Source: an uncultured Acetatifactor sp.
Lineage (GTDB): Bacteria > Bacillota > Clostridia > Lachnospirales > Lachnospiraceae
NCBI GenBank assembly: GCA_910589035.1
Contig: CAJUSI010000058.1
Location: 1-15,051, forward strand
Direction: 5' to 3'
DNA length: 15,051 nt
Each line of letters opens with the position of its first letter. Within the stretch, counting starts at the first letter, position 1. Position numbers and translations under genes: made by a program. The notes under the pieces are model-generated. The model did no database searches and was not told where the DNA came from. It was given only the letters and a program-made list of their open reading frames with translations. Below are positions 8,190 through 13,998 of the stretch, one piece after another.

Positions 8190-8371
8190 GATTTTTCTTT
8201 TGCTTTCAACCGGTAGGAAATGTGGCAATATATGCCGGTTTCCACATCGGATAGTCATATTTGTCCAATTTATAAGCTGTTTTATGCCCTGCTCCATATA
8301 AATTGCATAATTCCGTTCGTAAACTCTTCTAAAATAAAAACAAAATACGACAGAAAAACATACATTTTTTA
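8190..8371. other. Intergenic stretch between rpn and the opp promoter; no gene seen
   Basis: This 182-bp AT-rich stretch follows the rpn stop. I see no coding frame and no classical terminator. A weak nested hairpin is possible at 8216-8243 (GGAAA with TTTCC, inner GGCA with TGCC), overlapping an ATGTGG/CCACAT pair, but no T-run follows it in the minus direction. Read-through from rpn into oppA therefore cannot be excluded. Confidence 0.5.
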
Positions 8372-8698
8372 TTAAGTGTAGAGATCCTGTTTCGTTTCCT
8401 TCCGAACCCGCTCATCGCTCCAGTCCGGATGCGCCTCTATCGCTTCACAGATTCTGCTTATAAAGGCGGGATTCTCCTCCAGCATCTCCGCGATTTCATC
8501 TGCGGAGTTCCCTCTGGCGACTTTTTTCCGAACCTGATTAATTACTTTCAGATCGAGCCCTTCTTCTCTTCCTTCTTCTCTTCCTTCTTTTCTTCCTTCT
8601 TCTATTCCTTTTTCTCTTCCCTCTTTTCTACCCATCTCCACCGCTTCCTTCCGAAGCCACGCCATCACTTTCTTTTCATTATACTCTGTCAGCAGCAT
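8372..8698 (-). CDS. Possible in-frame internal product of rpn (108 residues)
   Basis: Inside rpn, GGAGGTGA (8711-8704) is followed 5 nt later by an in-frame ATG at 8698. This is a better ribosome site than that of full-length rpn. Initiation here would give a 108-residue C-terminal fragment (MLLTEYNEKKVMAWLRK onwards) with the Gly-Arg-Glu repeats and helical tail but no nuclease domain. Some Rpn genes are reported to encode such an intragenic small protein that restrains the toxic full-length nuclease. I saw no convincing internal promoter, so it may be made from the full mRNA. Expression is inference. Confidence 0.45.
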   Translation of the reverse strand: MLLTEYNEKKVMAWLRKEAVEMGRKEGREKGIEEGRKEGREEGREEGLDLKVINQVRKKVARGNSADEIAEMLEENPAFISRICEAIEAHPDWSDERVRKETKQDLYT

Positions 8699-9430
8699 TT
8701 TCTTCACCTCCGCCCGAAACGGCACCAGCAAGTCTTCCATGATACCATGATTGATACAGTAAACGGCTGCCTCTTCGACAGCTTCCTCCGGGGAACTGCC
8801 CAGCAGACGGAATTCCTTCATCTTTCCCACAAAGCAGGAATACTCCTCCAGCCGCCGGCAGCCCGCCATCAACTCTCTGTTGCGCCCGTGATTGATGTTC
8901 ACCACGCGGACCGTGAGCTCCAGGCAGGATTTCTCCACCGCTCCCTGTCCGTCCGCAAAGGCATCCGTCAGCCGCAAAATCTTCTCATCCTCCATCTCCT
9001 CGTCCCCATTATAAAACACTACGCAGCAGGGCGCCGGGAGTCTGATCAGCGTGCTCCCGTAAATCTGCTGGCTTCTGAGCCCAATATAGGATTCGAATTC
9101 CGCAGCAATATAGAGCAGGAAACGCAGAGGAAGGTTGGGACAGACGGTACTCTGATGCTCATAGAGATTCAGTGTTCCCATCAGAATAAACGCCACGTCA
9201 TTCTTCATGGACATGTACAGCACATTGTCCAGGGTGACAATCTGCAGGGCGTCCTCATCCTGATAATCCGTGCCGTTCAACACATTGTAAAGCTGAAGCA
9301 GGGCTTTTCTGTCCTGTCCGAAAATATAGCAGAAAAGCCTGTCTTTCACCTTTCGATTGCCGGGAAAATACCGCAGAAAGCGCCGTGAAGTCCGCCGTCT
9401 CTTTGAAATAAACCGCATCTTTGAAGCCAT
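8372..9430 (-). CDS. Rpn-family PD-(D/E)XK nuclease / putative transposase
   Basis: This resembles the Rpn (recombination-promoting nuclease) family common in Lachnospiraceae. The N-terminal nuclease fold shows VKDRLFCYIFG (about residues 28-38), NDVAF with candidate Asp78, and YEHQST with Glu91 and Gln93 as an E-x-Q form of the active site, then PLRFLLYIAAEFESYIG. A middle domain with VVFYNGDEE and VNINHGRNRELM follows. The C-terminus has Gly-Arg-Lys-Glu repeats (about 267-291) and a short helical tail. I chose the ATG at 9430 (352 residues) because GAGAGG lies 6 nt upstream; the open frame from a GTG at 9556 has no SD. Known family roles are RecA-independent recombination and DNA cleavage, with toxic antiphage activity reported for some members. 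It sits beside a tyrosine recombinase, between two opp operons. Confidence 0.88.
   Translation of the reverse strand: MASKMRFISKRRRTSRRFLRYFPGNRKVKDRLFCYIFGQDRKALLQLYNVLNGTDYQDEDALQIVTLDNVLYMSMKNDVAFILMGTLNLYEHQSTVCPNLPLRFLLYIAAEFESYIGLRSQQIYGSTLIRLPAPCCVVFYNGDEEMEDEKILRLTDAFADGQGAVEKSCLELTVRVVNINHGRNRELMAGCRRLEEYSCFVGKMKEFRLLGSSPEEAVEEAAVYCINHGIMEDLLVPFRAEVKKMLLTEYNEKKVMAWLRKEAVEMGRKEGREKGIEEGRKEGREEGREEGLDLKVINQVRKKVARGNSADEIAEMLEENPAFISRICEAIEAHPDWSDERVRKETKQDLYT
8558..8632 (-). repeat. Purine-rich 12-bp tandem repeats in rpn
   Basis: This stretch has 25 codons of imperfect 12-bp units of the type GGAAGAGAAGAA, encoding repeated G-[RI]-[KE]-[EK] tetrapeptides. One strand is almost pure purine. 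Because the unit is a multiple of three, slippage would change protein length without shifting frame. Such repeats are typical of the C-terminal part of Rpn proteins. Confidence 0.85.
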
Positions 9431-9567
9431 AGGTAACCTCTCTTTCCTGAAACCGGCAGAAAGGTCCTTTCTCTCAGATGCCTTGTCAGACCGTCCTGCC
9501 ATAGTGAGTGAAAATATCGGCAGAAACTGCCTGAATGTGCGATATGCACTTTTCACAGATTTAAGTT

Positions 9568-9584
9568 GATAAACAAAGTTTATC
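9568..9584. promoter_or_regulatory. Palindromic operator candidate over the rpn -10
   Basis: A perfect 7-3-7 inverted repeat (GATAAAC, three bases, GTTTATC) covers the rpn -10 hexamer. A protein bound here would block RNA polymerase. A T-run follows on the plus strand, but no plus-strand gene precedes it, so a terminator role is less likely. Related GATAA-type motifs recur at 9615, 9637 and 9650. Confidence 0.55.
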
Positions 9585-9605
9585 TTTTTTCGGATGATTT
9601 GTCAA
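9577..9605 (-). promoter_or_regulatory. Promoter of rpn
   Basis: On the minus strand, TTGACA (9605-9600) is followed after exactly 17 nt by TAAACT (9582-9577; 4 of 6 to TATAAT). The predicted start is near 9570, giving a leader of about 140 nt to the ATG at 9430. It lies just downstream of the integrase stop, so rpn need not depend on read-through from the integrase. Confidence 0.65.
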
Positions 9606-9636
9606 GCCTGAATCGATAACAAATCCACAACTCCAC

Positions 9637-9685
9637 GATAAATCCATGTGATAAATTCATATGGCTATGTCTGCAAATTCATATG
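9637..9685. repeat. Short direct repeats at the 3' end of the integrase gene
   Basis: Two adjacent 13-bp units, GATAAATCCATGT (9637-9649) and GATAAATTCATAT (9650-9662), agree at 11 of 13 positions. In addition AAATTCATATG occurs at 9653-9663 and again at 9675-9685, the second copy inside the last integrase codons. Short repeats next to an int gene can be recombinase arm sites; that role is not shown here. Confidence 0.6.
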
Positions 9686-10885
9686 AAGAAAATCATTCAG
9701 TTTATTTCCGGCGGCCCGCTTTTGGGCCTCGAAGCTGTGGGCATAAATATTCATTGTGGTGGAGCAGTTCGCGTGCCCCAGATATTTTGAGATATCGACA
9801 ATGCTCACATCCAGATGGTTCAGCAGGGTCGCGCAGGAGTGCCGCAGGCCGTGGAGCGGAATGACAGGCAGAAGCTCCAGTCCCGCCTTCCTCGCTTCCT
9901 CCGGGTGCTCCGCCACCCATCCGTTGTATCTCCTGAGATGTTTTACAAAATGCTGGTATACGGCGGAGTGCCCCATAAGTCCTCCGTCCCTGCGAATAAA
10001 GAGATTATCCCTGCCCTGCCATCTGTCGCCCATGCGCTCTTTCAACAGATCGTATTCCCTCCGATACTCCTCCAGCAGGGGAAGAATACTGTCCGGGAAC
10101 GGGGTCCTGCGCACGGATGCTTCATTCTTCGGCTCCTTGTAGTCGAATCCCGCCTCCGTTTTCCCGATGGACTTGGTGATGGAAATCTCCTGTCTCTCAA
10201 AGTCGATATCCTCCCATTTCAGGGCCAGGACCTCCCCCTTCCGGAAACCGCAGAAAATGGACAGCATATAAAAGATACGGTACTGCGTCGGCAGCCCGTC
10301 CAGGGATTTCAGGAATGTCAGGGCCTGCGCCGGAGTAAAATACCGAAGCTCCCGCTTTTCCTGTTTTCCTTTGGGCTTTATGGCCCCCTGGCAGGGATTG
10401 CTCTCTATCAGGCTCCACCGCCTGGCCGTGGAGAAAATGCAGTTCAGCACATTGGCATATCTTTTGATGGTCCCGGCGGAATACTCGTCCGCCAGCGTCC
10501 TGTAGAACGCCTCCACATCCGCTGTCCTGACATTTGCGATCCTGTATGCTTTAAAATAAGGAAGAATTCCTTTTCTCAGCAGCTGTTCATATCCCACATA
10601 AGTTCCGTAGGTCAGATTATTCCTGACATTTTCCAGCCACTGGCGGGCAAACTCTTCAAAGGAGAGTTTCCTGCAGTCCGTAACAGATCCATACTTTAAT
10701 TTGTCCTCCATATCCATGGCGTATTTCAGGGCTTCCCGCTCCTGCTGCCGGGGTGTGGCAGATTGATTGACTGAGTAAGTAAGATTTTTTACCAGCTTAT
10801 TTCCCTGACCGTCGTACCCCAGACATATGACGATCCGGTATACCACCCTTCCGTTCTTGTGCGTAACTCTTTTCAACGATGCCAT
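9665..10885 (-). CDS. Tyrosine site-specific recombinase (phage/ICE-type integrase)
   Basis: This 406-residue protein would cut and rejoin DNA through a phosphotyrosine bond. Its layout is that of a heterobivalent integrase: an N-terminal arm-binding-like region (1-65), a SAM-like core-binding domain (about 74-170) and the catalytic domain (about 180-400). The catalytic set looks complete: Arg215 (GFRKGE), Lys253 (EPKNEAS), His345 and Arg348 (HGLRHS), His371 (LGH) and nucleophile Tyr381 (MNIYAH). The start ATG has AGGAGG 7 nt upstream (10898-10893). No excisionase, relaxase or phage gene is nearby, so this is a solitary recombinase with rpn between two inverted 63-bp repeats. It could be a relic of an integrated element or a DNA invertase for the flanking repeats. 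The family call is firm; the target is unknown. Confidence 0.95.
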   Translation of the reverse strand: MASLKRVTHKNGRVVYRIVICLGYDGQGNKLVKNLTYSVNQSATPRQQEREALKYAMDMEDKLKYGSVTDCRKLSFEEFARQWLENVRNNLTYGTYVGYEQLLRKGILPYFKAYRIANVRTADVEAFYRTLADEYSAGTIKRYANVLNCIFSTARRWSLIESNPCQGAIKPKGKQEKRELRYFTPAQALTFLKSLDGLPTQYRIFYMLSIFCGFRKGEVLALKWEDIDFERQEISITKSIGKTEAGFDYKEPKNEASVRRTPFPDSILPLLEEYRREYDLLKERMGDRWQGRDNLFIRRDGGLMGHSAVYQHFVKHLRRYNGWVAEHPEEARKAGLELLPVIPLHGLRHSCATLLNHLDVSIVDISKYLGHANCSTTMNIYAHSFEAQKRAAGNKLNDFLHMNLQT

Positions 10886-10959
10886 TTTTATACCTCCTGT
10901 TGTAAGCTCCGCAACTCCCCTCCCGGGTTGTCGCTATCCTCTGCTGTGGTGATACGCCG

Positions 10960-11009
10960 GGCCGCCGGAACGAACCAGTCTGTCCAGGGCAGAACCGGAA
11001 CCGGCGGCC
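10960..11009 (-). other. Hairpin in the integrase leader
   Basis: A perfect 9-bp GC stem (GGCCGCCGG at 10960-10968 with CCGGCGGCC at 11001-11009) encloses 32 bases that can pair further (CTGTCC with GGGCAG). On the minus strand it lies about 75 nt ahead of the integrase ATG, within the predicted 135-nt leader. TTTT follows it on the plus strand, so it could also act as a weak plus-strand terminator shielding oppA2. Confidence 0.6.
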
Positions 11010-11027
11010 TTTTGCCTCCCAACATCA

Positions 11028-11055
11028 ATTATATATGACCAGGACAGTATGGAAA
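11028..11055 (-). promoter_or_regulatory. Promoter of the integrase gene
   Basis: On the minus strand, TTTCCA (11055-11050; 4 of 6 to TTGACA) is followed after 16 nt by a perfect TATAAT (11033-11028). The start is predicted near 11021, giving a structured leader of about 135 nt. With rpn and oppA also having their own promoters, each minus-strand unit seems to be transcribed separately. Confidence 0.65.
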
Positions 11056-11103
11056 AGGTATTACATTTCTCCTTTTATGGCCATGAACGCGGCGGACGTG
11101 GCT

Positions 11104-11132
11104 TTCGCTGCAGGTAAAGTGTAATTTATACT
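11104..11132 (+). promoter_or_regulatory. oppA2 -10 with degenerate -35
   Basis: TATACT (11127-11132) is the same -10 as in the left operon, but the hexamer 17 nt upstream is TTCGCT (2 of 6), and spacings of 16 or 18 do no better. The promoter should be weak in this configuration unless an activator helps. A fallback in the block, TTAACT (11141) with TATACA (11165) at 18 nt, is shared by both copies and also weak. Confidence 0.5.
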
Positions 11133-11178
11133 AAACTACGTTAACTACACACGGCACTGTATTGTATACAAGTATTCA
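11116..11178 (+). repeat. 63-bp conserved block, right copy
   Basis: This is the inverted partner of 8115-8177, with mismatches at 11134, 11150 and 11160. It holds the imperfect repeat AGTGTAATTTATACT (11118-11132), GTTAAC (11140-11145) and the perfect palindrome TTGTATACAA (11162-11171), which resembles operators of some GntR-type regulators. It ends about 100 bp before oppA2. The 395 bp from 10886 to 11280 hold no further gene beyond a possible 11-codon leader frame (11249-11284) overlapping the oppA2 ATG. Confidence 0.9.
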
Positions 11179-11280
11179 ATGGGGTAGATGGCACAATATT
11201 CTATCTTTTTTGTTAGCTTGGAAGTTTAAAGCGATACAGCGCGAAAGTATGCAGGAAAAATACAGATTAGGAGGATATTT

Positions 11281-13836
11281 ATGAGAAAGAAAAAATTCTT
11301 ATCACTGCTGTTGGCTGTGACAATGACCATGTCTTTGGCAGCCTGCGGCAACGGTTCGGAAGACACTTCCGGCAGCGGCTCGGACAGCAGCAGCCAGGAC
11401 ACTCAAGATAGCCAGGACAGTCAGGACAGCCAGACTCCTGTGGAAGAGGACGCTACATATACGTTTAATACCTCTACCAGTGTCATGCCTGCCGGCTGGA
11501 ATCCACACACTTACCAGACTGAAGACGATTCCGTGTACTTTGACTATACCACCGACAGTCTGTACCGGCTGTTCTTCAACGATGAGATCCACCCGCTGGA
11601 GGGCCGCGAGCCCTTCGACGGCTATGTGATCGTCCCTTCCATGGCGGCTGATTTCCCTGTGGATGTCACCGAGGAGGTCAAGGCTTCTCATCCGCAGTTC
11701 AACATCCCTGAGAGCGCTACCTCCGGTTATGCATGGAAAGTCAAGCTCCGCGATGGCTTAAAGTGGGACGATGGCACCCCCATCACCGCCCAGGATTTCG
11801 TGGACTCCCTGGAGCGCTGCCTGCGCCCCGAGCTGCTTAACTACCGCTCCAGCGACTATAACCGCGGCACCTACGCTGTTGTCAACGCCGAGAACTATGC
11901 CCTGTCCGGCAATCCCGTGTTCCAGAGCTTCGCAGAAGCCGGCACCACCTATGCTGACTTCATTGCGAACGGCGGTACCGATGACCAGGTGGCCGTGGAC
12001 ATGAACGGCTTCTGGGGCATTACCGGGTCCGACAGCCGGTTCAACTGGGGCTATATCACCGACGACACCATGGTGCGTGACCCCGCTGTGGCGGAGGGCG
12101 AGGAGGAGGACTATGTCTCCGCCAAATACCTGTGGGACAGCTACCTTGGACCCGATGGCAGCTACGCCGGCACCGGCTATGATCTCCAGTACACCGGCAC
12201 CATCATCTACCCCTATGAAGCGGGCTATGACTTTGATAATGTGGGCCTCTTCGTCAGCGGCGACAATGAGCTGACATTTGTCTATGCGAACGCTCTGGAA
12301 GGCTTCTACCTGATGACCTACGGCATGAGCACTCAGTACCTGGTCAAGAGTGACCTGTACGATGCCAACCTGAAGGAAACCGAGAGCGCCTCCGGCTCCG
12401 TCTGGTCCAGCACCTACGGCACCGGCATGGATAATTCCGTTTCCTACGGCCCCTATAAGATGAGCGAGTTCCAGGCAGATAAGCTCATGCACTTCACCAG
12501 GAATGAGAACTGGTGGGGCTGGGACAGCGATGTCTACACCTATGTGGATCCCGAAGACGGCAATACCTACCATATGTACCAGACCACTGACGTGGACATC
12601 CAGTACGTCAAGGAATCCGCCACCCGTAAGCAGATGTTCCTGGCCGGCCAGCTCATGACCTACGGCCTGCAGTCCGAGGACTTTGACCAGTACCGCACCT
12701 CCGATTACTACTATGCCACGCCTGCGGAGACCATCTACTTCCTGCTCTTCAACGGCTATGACAAGGTAATCAAGGAGCGCGAGAACGCCGCCGACTTCGA
12801 CAAGAATACCACGGACCTGGAGATGCAGATGCTGGAAAGCTTCCGCCAGGCATGTGCCGTGGCCATCGACCGCGAGAACTTCGCAGCCACCGTATCTCCC
12901 TCGCGTCAAGGCGGCTACGCCTTTGTCGGCAGCACCTATATCTACGATCCCGAGACCTGCGCTTACTACCGTGACACACCTCAGGCAAAGCAGGCTCTGG
13001 TGGACTTCTACTCCATCGATCTGGACGACTATGATGGCGACCTGGATAAGGCCGTAGCCGCCATCACCGGCTATGACCCTGAGACTGCCAAAGCGAAATT
13101 CCAGGAGGCATATGAAGAGGGCATCGAGAAAGGCTACATCACCGACGCCGACGGCGACGGCAAATCCGACCAGACCATCACCATGGTCTACGCCATGAGC
13201 GACGAGGTGAACGACTTCCTCCGCAAGACCCTGGAGTACCTGAACACTTCTCTGAACAAGGCGGCCGAGGGCACCGGTCTTGAGGGCAAGATCCTGCTCA
13301 CCCCCTCCGCCCCCGTTGGCAACAAGTGGTCTGACAATCTTCGCAACGGCGTGATGGACACCCAGATGGCTGGCTGGTCCGGCTCCACCCTGGATCCTTT
13401 CGGCATGGCCGACACCTGGACCGACAAAGACAAAGCTTACTGGTGCAACTGGTTCGATGCCAGCCAGTACGACCTGACCATCAGCCTGGACGGCGAGGAT
13501 ATCACCATGAATGTCCGCGACTGGGCTCTCTGCCTCAACGGTGAGATGAAGACCGCCCAGAACGGCAATGAATATAACTTCGGCTATGGTCAGACCAGCG
13601 TGGAAAATCGTCTGGAAATCCTGGCCGCAATCGAAAAGTTCATGCTCACCGCCTACAACTGCGTGCCCATCATGCAGAACGGCTCCGGTTCCCTGCTGAG
13701 CCAGCAGGTCTACTACGTTGTGGAGGAGTACAACCCCATGATGAGCCGCGGCGGCATCCAGTACATGAAGTATAACTACAACGATGCCGAGTGGGCCGAG
13801 TACGTTACTTCTCAGGGTGGCACCCTTCAGTATTGA
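11281..13836 (+). CDS. Second oligopeptide-binding lipoprotein, OppA paralogue
   Basis: This is the substrate-binding lipoprotein of the right transporter, 851 residues long. The signal peptide MRKKKFLSLLLAVTMTMS ends in lipobox LAAC (Cys22). A Ser/Asp/Gln linker with QDS repeats (about 25-50) follows, then the SBP_bac_5 domain with LRDGLKWDDGTPITAQDFVD, SYGPYKMSEFQ and NENWWGWD. AGGAGG (11269-11274) lies 6 nt before the ATG. It is clearly paralogous to the left OppA and equally oversized. Third codon positions are strongly GC-biased from about 11560: 18 of 20 codons at 12001-12060 end in G or C, against 12 of 19 in a sample of left oppA. This suggests high expression or a different origin. 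The two binding proteins probably prefer different peptides (inference). Confidence 0.95.
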   Translation: MRKKKFLSLLLAVTMTMSLAACGNGSEDTSGSGSDSSSQDTQDSQDSQDSQTPVEEDATYTFNTSTSVMPAGWNPHTYQTEDDSVYFDYTTDSLYRLFFNDEIHPLEGREPFDGYVIVPSMAADFPVDVTEEVKASHPQFNIPESATSGYAWKVKLRDGLKWDDGTPITAQDFVDSLERCLRPELLNYRSSDYNRGTYAVVNAENYALSGNPVFQSFAEAGTTYADFIANGGTDDQVAVDMNGFWGITGSDSRFNWGYITDDTMVRDPAVAEGEEEDYVSAKYLWDSYLGPDGSYAGTGYDLQYTGTIIYPYEAGYDFDNVGLFVSGDNELTFVYANALEGFYLMTYGMSTQYLVKSDLYDANLKETESASGSVWSSTYGTGMDNSVSYGPYKMSEFQADKLMHFTRNENWWGWDSDVYTYVDPEDGNTYHMYQTTDVDIQYVKESATRKQMFLAGQLMTYGLQSEDFDQYRTSDYYYATPAETIYFLLFNGYDKVIKERENAADFDKNTTDLEMQMLESFRQACAVAIDRENFAATVSPSRQGGYAFVGSTYIYDPETCAYYRDTPQAKQALVDFYSIDLDDYDGDLDKAVAAITGYDPETAKAKFQEAYEEGIEKGYITDADGDGKSDQTITMVYAMSDEVNDFLRKTLEYLNTSLNKAAEGTGLEGKILLTPSAPVGNKWSDNLRNGVMDTQMAGWSGSTLDPFGMADTWTDKDKAYWCNWFDASQYDLTISLDGEDITMNVRDWALCLNGEMKTAQNGNEYNFGYGQTSVENRLEILAAIEKFMLTAYNCVPIMQNGSGSLLSQQVYYVVEEYNPMMSRGGIQYMKYNYNDAEWAEYVTSQGGTLQY

Positions 13837-13879
13837 TTTCGAGCCTGCGCTCAAATTTTTGGTAAATGACAACTAATAG

Positions 13880-13908
13880 GCAGGGGGGCGGCTTTTCGCC
13901 CCTCCTGC
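13880..13908 (+). other. First hairpin after oppA2
   Basis: GCAGGGGGGCG pairs with CGCCCCTCCTGC (one bulged base) around a GCTTTT-type loop, 43 bp after the oppA2 stop. No clear U-run follows, so at most it is a leaky terminator. It forms a pair with the longer stem that follows. Confidence 0.65.
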
Positions 13909-13920
13909 TGTTATATCTGC

Positions 13921-13971
13921 TGGTTCCCGTATATGCCCCTCAGCCCGGCTGCGGGGCATATACGGGAACCA
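13921..13971 (+). other. Perfect 19-bp hairpin between oppA2 and oppB2
   Basis: The left arm 13921-13939 (TGGTTCCCGTATATGCCCC) is exactly complementary to 13953-13971. The 13-base loop can itself pair CAGC with GCTG. It ends 14 bases before the oppB2 ribosome site. Its position mirrors the 32-bp palindrome of the left operon although the sequence differs. It probably stabilises oppA2 mRNA or lowers expression of the permease genes (inference). Confidence 0.8.
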
Positions 13972-13998
13972 ATATAAGAAGAAACGGAGGATCTTTGA

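Larger units (their letters stand above)
8115..11178. other. Candidate invertible cassette (rpn + integrase between 63-bp inverted repeats)
   Basis: What is seen is a 2,938-bp segment carrying rpn and a complete tyrosine recombinase, bounded by 63-bp inverted repeats that lie exactly at the two oppA promoters. What is inferred is that recombination between the repeats would flip the segment and exchange the -35 regions of the two operons. Inverted rather than direct repeats argue against ordinary attL/attR ends of an integrated element. No direct evidence of flipping is available from one sequence. Confidence 0.35.

Noticed and set aside
9431..9556. N-terminal extension of rpn from a GTG at 9556
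   Set aside because: No SD precedes the GTG, it would be only about 14 nt from the predicted transcript start, and the extra residues do not look like the family; the ATG at 9430 has GAGAGG at good distance.
9815..10699. 294-codon plus-strand frame opposite the integrase
   Set aside because: It lies entirely within the catalytic integrase gene on the other strand and lacks a start signal and recognisable domain.
8115..11178. Inverted repeats as terminal repeats of a transposon
   Set aside because: No DDE transposase is present, the repeats overlap working promoters and their transcribed leaders, and no flanking target duplication is visible.
11249..11284. Short leader frame (11 residues) overlapping the oppA2 start
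   Set aside because: It has no SD, and the matching ATG before oppA is in a different frame with no early stop, so peptide-coding conservation is absent; noted only within the repeat entry.
11758..13872. 704-codon open frame antisense to oppA2
   Set aside because: It mirrors the strong GC bias at third codon positions of oppA2, gives a Gly/Val/His-rich repetitive protein with no family motif, and has no ribosome site; oppA2 itself is unmistakable.
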